Positions 50,521 through 60,500 of a stretch of 64,000 nucleotides of DNA are shown here, piece after piece. Each line of letters begins with the position of its first letter. Within the stretch, counting starts at the first letter, position 1. A program made the translations under genes and the position numbers. This DNA comes from Brachypodius melanocephalos. Lineage: Eukaryota; Chordata; Aves; Passeriformes; Pycnonotidae. Where the stretch lies: contig VZSR01001685.1 in the NCBI GenBank assembly GCA_013398615.1, forward strand, positions 1,897,874-1,961,873, written 5' to 3'. The notes beneath the pieces are model-generated. The model searched no databases and was not told where the DNA came from. It saw only the letters and a program-made list of their open reading frames with translations.

Positions 50521-52269
50521 CTAATGTATCCATTAATCTAGCTCAGTTCACCAATTCCACACAGCTGCTGTATATTTAATATATATGGAAAAGTGACATT
50601 CTCATCTAGATTATCTTACTGACCTGTGTAAGCAATTTATTACAGTTGTCCCAAATACACATTAGCACATCATATTAGCACAATATATTAATATATTCAT
50701 ACTTATTAAACTTTTTTTACATATTAAACTTTTCTGTCTCTCTGATCCACACAAGAGTTTTTTGTGAACAATAGATCGCTGCAGTAACCACAGGGAAATG
50801 CTACCTGGCACAAAGGGTTAAAAAAACCACACCCAAACTGTATAATTTTGATATGTTCCTAAAAGCTATTGAGTTAGTACAGTGTGGTGGAAAGAATTAA
50901 CAACAATCAATTTTCAGTGCACATCCAGAGCCAGGGTAATATTTCTATTTCTAGTCTTGAAAAGAAAGTACATAACACCATTCTTCGCTAAGATCACCCA
51001 GAAGGTAACTATAATATGTGTGCTATGAGAACTGTAAGACATTTTGGACAGGTCTCCTGAGCAATTTACCTGAGGACTATTCTAAAGCAGCATAATTTAC
51101 CCATCAACATTTGCTGGTGTCTTTGGGGGAGTTATGCCTGGTTTTGCAGCAGGCTGGGGCAAAAGGTAAGAGGACACAATATACAGAAAAAGTAAAAAAT
51201 AATTTAAAGATGTAACTGTTGCAGCATTCCTCTTGGCTTGTGAGGACAATGCATAGAAAGATAGAATCATATCATAAAAATTTTGATTTCATGTATATGC
51301 TTTCCACCATTTCCCATATGTTTCTCACATCCAAAAATCCTTTTTGCCAAATATAACAAGGCCTATTTTTCCCCTTCTCAGTTGGAATTGTTCAATCAAA
51401 CATTCAAATTCTGCTCAACCGTTTCCTACCATGCTAATGACATGTTTTCTACCATATATATAAATAGAAATTGATGTTGAGAGGCAAAAAAGGTGGGTTT
51501 GCTTAAAATTAAGTTTTGTGGGGGTTTTTTTGGAAAATCATTTAAATATGACAGACTCCAAATAAGAAACAGACTATACAACTACATAATTTCAACAACA
51601 AAAATTTCGAGTGAAAGGTTATATTTACCTTGGGATATACTAGAAAAGGCCACCATATCACGGGTGACATTTCTAAATATCAATTTAGCTGATCTTATGA
51701 AACAGCTCCTCCTTCTCTGGAACCAAACTGAACAAATACTCCAGTGCAAGTTCCTTAGCCCAGCAGCACTGTTTAAAAATAAGAAAAATACAAATCCGTA
51801 TCTTTTGTCCACAGTTCAAAGGTAGATAGGAAATACTGCAGCCTAAATGCACATCCAAACTGGGCTCTATCAGCCTGTTTTACTAGTCCAAACCCACAGC
51901 TCAGTCGTTTATACACACACCACTCATTTAATTTAAGATACTGAATATCTTAATTTATAATAATGATTGTGTTAAAAGAAAAATACATCAGGTAGATAAG
52001 AGATCACAACAGGTAGTCAAGTGATCACATAACATCTATTTTAGTGCTCATAAATAGCATCTGTAAAGACTTCTGAATCCATTATTATGCTGATTTACTG
52101 CTTGAAGGAATAAGAAAGTTGAGTTCATATCAATGTGCCTGAGTTTTGGAACATGCCATGAACTGGATGGTTCACAATTTTCCTATGATTCTCCACCACT
52201 ACAAAACATTCTTATTTCTATTTCTATTATTAAGGTTTATAAAACCAAACTATATTTTCTGTGTTGGTC
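50521..52269. other. Intergenic stretch, no gene recognised
   Basis: AT-rich. The open frame at 51493-51825 on + (110 codons) shows no recognised domain and has an antisense frame over most of it. Nothing else identified. Confidence 0.55.
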
Positions 52270-53330
52270 TGTATTGGGACCAGAGTCATTTAATATCTTC
52301 ATTAATGACAAAGATGAAGGTATTGACTTCATCCTCAGCAAATTTGCAGGTGACACCAAGCTGAGTGGTGCAGCTAACCCACCTGAAGGACGAGATGCCA
52401 TCCAGAGGGACACGGACAAGCTCAAGTAGTGGGACAATGCAAATCTGATGAGATTTAACAAGACAAAGTTCAAGGGGCTGCACCTGGGTCAGGGCAACCC
52501 CTGGTTCCAACAGAGGCTGGGGATGAACAGATGGAGAGCAGCCCTGTGAGAAGGACTTGGGGATGCTGGTGGGTGAGAGGCTGGACATGAGCCAGCCACG
52601 TGAATTTGGAACCCAGGAAGCCAGAAGTGTCCTGGGCAGCAGAGCCAGGGAGGGAATTCGTTCCATCTACTCTGCTCTGGTGAGACCCCATTGGTATCCT
52701 GCATCCAGCTCTGGGGTCCTCAGCACAAGAAAAAAATGCATCTGCTGGAGTGAGTCCAGAGGAGGCCACCAAGTTGATTAGAGGAAAGGAACACCTCTCC
52801 TATGAGGAAAAGCTGAGAGAATTGTATTTGTTTAACCTGGAAAATATAAGGCTTTGGGATGACCTCATTGTAACCATCCAGTACCTGAAGAGAACCTACA
52901 AGAAAAATGGACAGGGACTTTTTACAAAGATGTGTAGTGACAGGACAAGAGAGAATGGCTTCAAACTGAAGAAGGATAGATTTAGCTTAGATATGGTGAA
53001 GAAGTTCTTTCCTGTGGCAGTGATGAGGCACTGGAACAGTTTGCCCTGAGAAGTTGTGGAGGTCCTNNNNNNNNNNNNNNNNNNNNNNNNNNNNNNNNNN
53101 NNNNNNNNNNNNNNNNNNNNNNNNNNNNNNNNNNNNNNNNNNNNNNNNNNNNNNNNNNNNNNNNNNCTTCCCACACCTGGAACTGTTCAAAATCAGGACA
53201 GATGGAGCTCTAAACAAACTGGTCTACTGGAAATTGTCTCTACACATGGCAGTGGGGTTGGAACTAAATTGTCTTTAAGGTCCTTTCCACCATAAACCAT
53301 TCTATGATTCTCTGATTCTATTATTCTATA
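52270..53330 (+). mobile_element. CR1 LINE 3' part (end of reverse transcriptase plus 3' UTR and octamer tail), interrupted by an assembly gap
   Basis: The + strand opens with the reverse-transcriptase block L-G-P-E-S-F-N-I-F-I-N-D at about 52272-52307 and continues through D-T-K-L-S-G-A near 52352-52372. The 3' part follows: GTGAGAGGCTGGACATGAGC near 52571-52590, TCCAGCTCTGGGGTCCTCAG near 52706-52725, and the GCACTGGAACAGTTTGCCCTGA block near 53029. After the 100-N gap it resumes with CTGGAACTGTTCAAAATCAGG, TGGGGTTGGAACTAAATTG and TAAGGTCCTTTCCACC, and ends in octamer repeats (ATTCTATGATTCTCTGATTCT) to about 53330. Only the C-terminal half of ORF2 is present and stops interrupt it. It is one of the two best-preserved CR1 copies here. 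Open frames at 52133-53049 and their antisense partners all derive from it. Confidence 0.95.
53067..53166. other. Assembly gap, exactly 100 N, inside the CR1 copy
   Basis: One hundred N between GAGGTCCT and CTTCCCACACC. The flanks are adjacent or almost adjacent segments of the CR1 3' UTR, so the missing sequence is probably very short unless something is inserted there. Protein frames crossing it are artefacts. Confidence 0.98.
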
Positions 53331-55711
53331 TATGCTACTTGGGAATATGTAAAATAGCTATATTTTTAGATTGATTTGTCATTCATATCAATGTTTTAGC
53401 TTAAAAAAATCCTAAATTTTGTTCCTTCCTTGTCTCACCCCTCTTCAGTAAAGTTATTTTTACTTTCTATGCAGGAACAACTCTAACCCCAAAGAAGTAT
53501 ATTTAAAATACAATGTACAGTTACCACACACCAGCTAACAACTCTTTCATTTTCATAAAACAGCCCAAAGTGGAATGTGCTTTCAATCCCAACATGCTTA
53601 CAATCATTTTTAGGGCTGTCTGATTTTAAAGCATAATTCCATTTTCTTCTTTTTGGCTCAAAGCAAGAAGCCTCAAATAAGTGAAAATTTTTACTGTATC
53701 TACTTTTATATTACTATTTATAGAAGTAATGATAAGTGATCCTAACATAATTAGTTTAATTTTTATTTCCTTTTCCAGATAAGGAAAATACATTAATGTC
53801 CTGTATTTAAACATTTAATAATTTAGAGAATACAAAGAACAAGTGAATTTTGGCTTACTAGATTGAACACCAATCTTTCTTAAAACTTCTTTTTAAATAT
53901 TACATTGTTTTGATTATAGATGTTTTGGGTTTTTTTTTTCAACAATTGATTCTATTTTATTTTTCCAGTATGTGAACACATCTTTACAATGGACAAAACA
54001 CAAATGCATAGTATAAAGATAGTTATTCAGAAAATTATAGAAAATTATATACAGCATACTTTATTATTCCAAAGTACTGTATGTAAATTAGGGAATCATG
54101 TCCAAGATTTAGAGAAAAATCTTGTTTTCATTGCAAAGAAAAAACAGAGTTGAGTTGTTGTGTTTTTTTCATATGAGGAATAAGAAGAATTTGAAAGTAT
54201 TTGTAGACATTTCTCCTCAGAGACTCCAGTTTTCACAACTTCTGCTTGATTGGCATATGACCTTCATCATTCCAAAGTGTAAAACTTCTGCTTCATGAAC
54301 ATGATCCTGATTGGTTTTTATGAAATTTAATACAGGCATATCCTGAAGCATTTGATTTAACATTTCTGTGTGAGTTGCATCCACTGTTCAGTGAAATTAA
54401 CTTATCTGCATTTAGAAGCTAGTAAGCACCACACACTCAGAAAGGTCTCCTTGAAGACCTCTTGTGACTTGTCATCATGTATTTGGGTCACTAGTAATAA
54501 ATTCTTTATAAATAAATTAGAGGCTAAATTTCACAACCTGAAACATTTCAGGAAAATAACCTCTTGGAAGAAAATAATTTCTTTTTGGATAAGAACTAAT
54601 TAATATAGTGAAAAAAAATACTAGAAATTCAGAAAATATCGTTTCTAATCCTTTGTTACCTAATCAATTAGTAACAGAATACTAAATTGTAGTCACAATG
54701 ATATCAGGGTATATAATTTCCTTAATATTTCTCTCTTCCTACATCAGGGAATGCACACATTCATCAAAAAAAAAAAACCACCCCTAAGCATTCAAGGCTT
54801 TTTATTATCTTCACTATTCTTCAACTTGCAGTGTGAACACCACCTTTTTTTTTACAATATTGAAGTTTATATTACATCTTGATGGAAACAAACTAAACAG
54901 TTTATAAGCTACGAGATTTTTTGTGGAGTGTTGTGAAAATAGAAAAGAGTAAAGTCAAATCTAGTTTTGTTGAGAACTAAAACATTAAAAAATGTCTAAT
55001 TATTTTACTCTAGGACCTTATGTCCTTTCTCTTTATACCACATTTTCATAAAATTTTGAATTTTTGGAGTCGATATTTTCTAAATCATAAAGATTATTCT
55101 TGTATGTAAAATAAAATAATTTATTTATTATACTTAAGAAGTCCCAGTAAGGTCAATGGAAATAAAGTTTACTCCCAGCCCAACCATCAGTTTCTGAAAG
55201 AAACAGAAACATCAATAGCTTTCTTCACCTAATCAATGCAGACAGATTGATTTTTCAGAAGGCAGACTATTATGTATGTATTATGTATGTCTGAGTATCA
55301 TGACCTTTCAGATTTTACCAACAATATTCTTCATGTATATTGATCTGCCTTATACCATGGGAGCCAGGGATGCAGAACTGCCAAGAGCATTCACTTCCAC
55401 TTAGTTAGCTGGAAATATCATGAAAAAGCACCTTCTTCAATCACGGTGTGTCGTGTGATGAGTTGTAAATGTCTAAGACAATTCAGAACTGCAGATACCT
55501 TTACACCTAGTGATCATAAAACCACAAGAGTGTGAATGTAGAGTAATTGATTTAAACTTATCCGTTCTAGGCCATTAGACTTGGTAGAAGGTATTTCCAC
55601 TCAACTATACAGGAGCCCATTACAGTCATTTCCATTTGAAGGTCAGCAATCACCAGTGTTGACCTTCAACACGACATAAAAGTTATTAATTGGTTAGTTT
55701 ACCAGAACAAT
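53331..55711. other. Intergenic stretch, no gene recognised
   Basis: AT-rich, short A/T runs, no credible open frame. A small tandem TATTATGTATG pair lies at about 55269-55290. Confidence 0.6.
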
Positions 55712-55867
55712 GAACAACCACAAAACAATAACAAAAAACCAAAAACACACAAAAAAATCCCCCAAACAAACCACCGAAACAAACCAAATAAAAATCCCTG
55801 TCTACAAATAAATCCACAAAGCAAAAAAAAAAAAAAGCCCAGAAAAAACAAAACCAGGAAAAACCCC
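55712..55867. repeat. A/C-rich low-complexity tract
   Basis: About 155 bases made almost entirely of A runs broken by C or CC, including a 14-base A run near 55825-55838. Two minus-strand open frames (55686-55881), rich in phenylalanine, tryptophan and glycine, are translations of this tract and are not proteins. Confidence 0.8.
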
Positions 55868-55999
55868 TCACATTTAATCAATCTGAACAGAAGAAACTTA
55901 ATATTTTGGTGAATTAGGCTGGACTGAAGCTATCCATCTTCAACAGTTTTATAACCTCTTAGCCATGTTCTAATTAAGATCCGGTCATTTGATACCAAG
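55868..55999. other. Short spacer, nothing recognised
   Basis: Ordinary AT-rich sequence between the A/C tract and a GC-richer block. Confidence 0.5.
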
Positions 56000-56290
56000 T
56001 GATGGACAGTGGGGCTCTAAGGGCAGAGAGTGGGCTGCCTGGGCTTTGGGCCAATTTAGAGACAGTATAGCTGAGGGCATGCCCCTGCTCCCCTTTTAGA
56101 AAGGACTTTAAATAAAGCTTGGACAAAATGCTCTGCTGGAAACCAAAAGTAAGTGCTACTCAGCTTCTGGCTTTGCTTCTCTTGGAGAATGGGTGCCTCT
56201 CTGACATATTGGGGTAGAGGTTTGCACACTGGGTTTGATGCTGACACTGGAATTACAGTAGTGCAGCACAAGAGGAATTCTGGATTCTAA
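56000..56290 (+). mobile_element. GC-richer block with AATAAA, possible old LTR
   Basis: The block is clearly less AT-rich than its surroundings. It has a CCCCTTTTAGAAAGGACTTT segment at about 56090-56110 followed directly by AATAAAGCTT (signal at 56111-56116). A CCCCTTT segment just ahead of AATAAAGC is common at the U3/R-U5 region of retroviral LTRs. No ends, TATA box or target-site duplication could be set and no family was recognised. A fragment of a retrocopied transcript is an alternative. Confidence 0.3.
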
Positions 56291-57410
56291 ATACTTACAG
56301 CTATCACATATCTATACAACACTGGCAAAAAAAAAAGCAGTCTCCACAAACTAATCACTTGCAAAATTACAAGGACCTCTTGAAAACTCTAGGACAGAAA
56401 AATGTTTTCTAAGATCACATTTTTAAGGGTTTCTACAACCTGTTTAAGCAAGGTGTACAACAATGCATTAAATAATACATACCACCTGGCACTAAAGAAA
56501 TTGCATCCTCAACATGGTTGCAACTCATTTGTATTACATATTTGGTAATGTGAAAATAATTACCCTTAGTAAGATGTATAGCTAGAAGTAAGGATTCATT
56601 ATGGTATCTAAGAGTTCCTGCTAAATGACTTCATGATTGATATTTCTGTTTGTACATAATAGGTAAAATAATGTTGAAGATTATTTATTTTCCTTTGCAA
56701 TTATATTATACATCAACACAGCTTGAGAATGTCTTGAAATGGTTTTCTAACATATTCGCATCCCAACTATAATTAAACAAAGATACTAGAAATATTAGAT
56801 GTTATTTCCTTAAAAAAAATTCTTTCACAATATTTTTGCAATAAGAAAAGAAGTTTTAGACTACAATAAAAAAACATCTTTAGCATCATCAAGCACAAAT
56901 AAAATTCTGGTCAAACCATCTTAAAAAAAAAAAAGAAAAATTAACAAAACAGAAAAAAAAAAGATTTTGCCTTTAGGTAGAGAAATAACTTTGGTTATCT
57001 TATATAAACTGTTATTTTCTTTCACCAGAAATCTTCTGGAATCAAGAAAGACAGAGAGGTCAATACTCCTAAATTGAGAAAAGCAAAGCATATGGGAAGA
57101 GATGAGGTCAGACAAGAGGTGTTCAGATCCATAGATAAGTATTTATGCTATTAAAGGACTGCCTGTCTCCAATATGCACAAATAAGTGTTTTCAAGAAAT
57201 TGAATCTTGAAAAAATTGCCTTAAATAATGACAAAATAAAAGCTGTTATCCCAGTTCTCTTCTATGACACAAGACTAAATTTTTATGAAGTTCTTAAGCT
57301 TCAAAGTATTGTGCTCCTTTTTTTCCTTTTTTCTTTTTCTCCTTAAGTAAGGTCTAATGAAGAAATATCAGACTATTTACAATTAGGTTTAGATTACTCT
57401 TTTCATGTAG
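56291..57410. other. Intergenic stretch, no gene recognised
   Basis: AT-rich with A runs at 56921-56932 and 56953-56962. No credible open frame. Confidence 0.6.
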
Positions 57411-58205
57411 TCATAGAATCACAGAATGGTTTGGGTTGGAAGGGACCTTAAACATCATGTGATTCCAAACCTCTGCCATGGACAGAGACATCCTTCACTA
57501 GACCAAGTTGCTCAGAGCCCCATCCAATCTGGCTTTGAACCCTTCTGAGGATGGGGCAACCACAGCTTCTCTGGGCAACCTATTCCAGTGCCTTGCCACC
57601 CTCATAATAAAGAATTATTTCCTAATACCTAATCCAAACTAACTCTCTTCCAGTTTGAAGCCACTGCACATTTTTCTGTCACTACACATCCTTGTAGATA
57701 GCCCCTTTCCATCTTTCTTATAGGCCTACCTTAGATACTGAAAGGCTGCAACCCCTGAGCCTACTCTTTTCCAGCTCTGAACAAACTCACCTCTCTCAGC
57801 CATGCCTCGCAGAAGAGGAGCTCCATCCCTCTGATCATCTTGGTACCCTGCCCCAGACCAACAGGTCCATGTCTTTTTTGTGCTGAGGACCCCAGAGCTG
57901 GATGTAGGGTTCCAAGTGGAGTCTCACCAGAGCAGAGCAGAGGGGCAGAATCCCCTCCCTTGCTGTGCTGCATGTGCTGCTTTGGATGCTGCCCAGGGCA
58001 TATTTGACTTTCTTGGATGCAAGAGCACATTGCTGGCTCATGTCCAACCTCTCACCCACCAGCAGCCCCAAATCCTTCTCACAGGGCTGCTCTTGATCTG
58101 CTCATCCCCCAGCCTGTGCTGATCCTGGAGGTTGCCCTGCCCCAGGTGCAGCCCCTTGCATTTGGACTTGTTAAACCTTGTCAGATTTGCATTGTCCCAC
58201 TTTCT
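57411..58205 (-). mobile_element. CR1 LINE 3' part, well preserved
   Basis: Read on the minus strand this is the CR1 3' region complete to the tail. The + strand shows TCATAGAATCACAGAATGGT at 57411-57430, GGGTTGGAAGGGACCTTAAA, a CTCAGAGCCCCATCCAATCT block near 57512-57531, ATGGGGCAACCACAGCTTCT, CCAGTGCCTTGCCACC, then the ORF2-end segments GACCCCAGAGCTGGATGTAG near 57887-57906 and CATGTCCAACCTCTCACCCA near 58038-58057. It stops near TTGCATTGTCCCACTTTCTG at about 58205. It covers the same part of the element as the + copy at 52270-53330 but starts slightly further 3'. The open frames at 57761-58226 on both strands derive from it. Confidence 0.95.
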
Positions 58206-58224
58206 GAGCTGGATATACTGGGAT

Positions 58225-58318
58225 AAATAAGTAAAAGAGGAAGGGACAAATAATTAAGAGAGGAAGGGAGAAAGGGAGGGATGAAAAGAAGGAAAAGGAA
58301 AGAAAGAAGGAAAAAAAT
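58225..58318. repeat. Purine-rich (GGAA/GAAA)n tract at the CR1 5' end
   Basis: About 90 bases of almost only A and G with GGAAGGGA and GAAAGAAGGAA units. An AGAGGAAGGGA segment recurs about 24 bases apart near 58236 and 58259. It starts within about 20 bases of the point where the CR1 copy ends on its 5' side. Confidence 0.8.
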
Positions 58319-58690
58319 ATTATGAAAATTTACTAGTGACATATCTTTACACAAACTTGGATAAAAGGGTTAGAACGTGAGAGGGCAGATCAGGGACAAC
58401 TGAGCTATGATCTCTTCAATGAACACAATAACCCAAGACAGCTGTTCTGAAAGCAATGGGCTATGCATGGAACAAGGCAAAGCACAAGATATTCCAAACT
58501 TCTACTTCTGACTGTTTAAAGAACTGAAATTTCCAAAAGTCAAAAATGTCCAAAATCGTGAGCACGCATTTTTAAGAGACATACTGCTGAGGAATAATTC
58601 CTTTTGTTCTCTTTCCAAGACTGTTAAAAGAAGCTGAATTACCCTCTCCTCTTAATTTTTTTAATATTTTCTTAAAAAGTAATTTGAATA
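58319..58690. other. Intergenic spacer, nothing recognised
   Basis: AT-rich sequence without open frames or recognised repeats. Confidence 0.55.
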
Positions 58691-58752
58691 ACAGAATATC
58701 CTGAGTTAGAAAGTTCCCACAAAGATAAGTCCAACTCCTTTTCCTGCAACAA
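58691..58752 (-). mobile_element. Short CR1-type 3' end remnant
   Basis: The + strand shows ACAGAATATCCTGAGTTAGA, then GTTCCCACAAAGATAAGTCC and AACTCCTTTTCCTGCA. This matches in order the complement of a CR1 subfamily end that carries AGAATATCCTGAGTTGGAA. It is about 60 bases long. The open frame 58672-58911 (minus) overlaps it by chance. Confidence 0.65.
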
Positions 58753-60437
58753 GTGAATTTGAAAGCCTGCTACTTCAAAGAAGCTGAAATTTAATGAGAG
58801 GAAATATTTTAAAATATTCAGTAACTGTTTCAAGTACTTTGCCAACTGAGGCAAACTTTCAGATATTTCACACAGGGCCAAAATTTCTATGTAACTGAAG
58901 GGATTAATCACTGATTAATCAGATTTGACAGGCTGAATTCAGAGGAATGAAACTTGAACAGAGCATTGGCACACTTGGACGCACATTTTCCCCTTTACCA
59001 AATGACAACTTAATCATAAGACAAAAACAAACCCCAAGTAAAATTCCTGACCTTCTATCAACAGCAATAATGTTAAGAAAATATTTTAGGAATTAATAAA
59101 ATGGGGGAAAAAAGAGAATTAAAGATCAGAATTTTATCTTATTACAGATTTTGGGAACAATCTGAAAACATACTCAAGTCTGAGAATAAATCAGTTTCTC
59201 ATACATATATTCTGGGGAAGGGTCTACTGTGGTTATTTCATAAGGGAACTAGATAAAATATAATATCACATGAATAGTGAGACTATCTTTTAATAAGTGG
59301 GAAAAATAGATCTTAAAATCTCCCAGTACTCTTATAAAGATAAGTAAGAGAAGCCAAATAGGATATGAGGAACAACTTACAGAAGCTATAAAAACTATTA
59401 TTAATTCTTTTTCTAACAAATCAACAGCAAGAAACCTCACAGTGTACTGAAAATTACATAAACAATATCAAAAATTAAGGAAACAAGAAAGCTACTTGAG
59501 TTTGCTCTGTATTCACACTGGAGAAGTATGGAAATAAATAATTCTGTGCCCATATTTTATCTATATATGGGTTAGATTCCATCTGTCTCAAACTGAATGT
59601 TGTCATAAATCAAGGAGAAAAAAATGGGTAGTTAAAAAGTCCTGGGACTAGATACCAGACATTAAAGAATTCAAAAAGCTTAGAAAACAGCCAACATAAG
59701 GACAATTTTTAAAATGCTTCAAGAAGGCATAAAAAAGCTCAGAGAGAACTGATATTGACATTCTTAGTTATAAATAAGATGAGGCACAGGCAAATATGAT
59801 TTATTGAAGAAGAATCAAAACAATTTTTATTGAAAAAATCTTAGGTGTTACTAACTTATGCCAGTTTTCTGAATGAGTCAATAAATTGACTCTGTTAGAT
59901 CAGAGGTCTAGGCAGGCCTTAAAATGGCATTTAACAAAGGTCTTGTACAGTAATTTTTAGAGAAACTTAGCTGACATAAAAACAGATCCTTACACACAGG
60001 AATACCTAGTTACTAAATTAGGAAAAAATAAGTGGGAAGGCAAAGAAGAGAGGAATAATTGAGCAGTTTCCATGGTACTGGAAGATCACATGAGTGATGG
60101 TGTGGAGAAAGAGGGAACTGAATTAATTTTCTGTTTCAGTATCATGAAAATGTAAAAGTGGATGTAAAGCACACAGTGTAAATGTTTTACTAATGTGCAG
60201 CTGAATTTATAATTTTTTATGACAAGGCATAGTGGATGTTAAAAATTTACATGTGTTCAAAAATCTTTTTAAAAAATTACTAAAAAAAAAAAATCCAGTA
60301 AGAAAGATTAGAGTTGAAAAACACTAATCTCATTCTGGAAACTTCCAAGACGTGAATTTCTAAGAAAGTCATGACAGTTCTCTGATACAGTATTCCTGTG
60401 CTGCTCTTAGTAAGTATTCCATGCATACCAATTCTTG
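58753..60437. other. Intergenic stretch, no gene recognised
   Basis: AT-rich and A-rich on the + strand, with no open frame above about 65 codons and no recognised repeat. Confidence 0.6.
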
Positions 60438-60500
60438 GTCAATGTCAGAAATGGGATATAGGACTAGATGAACTTTTATTCCGATGGCATGCAAATACTC
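60438..60500 (+). mobile_element. Probable ancient CR1 3' end remnant
   Basis: The segment GGGATATAGGACTAGATGAA at about 60453-60472, followed by CTTTTATTCCGATGGCATG, resembles the 3' end of old sauropsid CR1 subfamilies (a GGATACTGGACTAGATGGAC-like block, then CTTTGGTCTGA and a CAGTATGG-like block). It is short and diverged. If right, this is the oldest repeat in the window. The 79-codon frame at 60398-60637 overlaps it and is not a gene. Confidence 0.45.

Noticed and set aside
51493..51825. 110-codon open frame on +
   Set aside because: No recognised domain, overlapping antisense frame, no supporting splice or promoter signals.
52133..53049. Cluster of open frames on both strands that could look like a short gene
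   Set aside because: All derive from the CR1 copy at 52270-53330. The + frames are broken remnants of reverse transcriptase and translated 3' UTR.
55686..55881. Minus-strand frames rich in phenylalanine, tryptophan and glycine resembling membrane segments
   Set aside because: They translate an A/C-rich low-complexity tract, and the hydrophobic look is a composition effect.
57761..58226. Open frames on both strands rich in proline, serine and glycine
   Set aside because: They are translations of the CR1 copy at 57411-58205, not a host gene.
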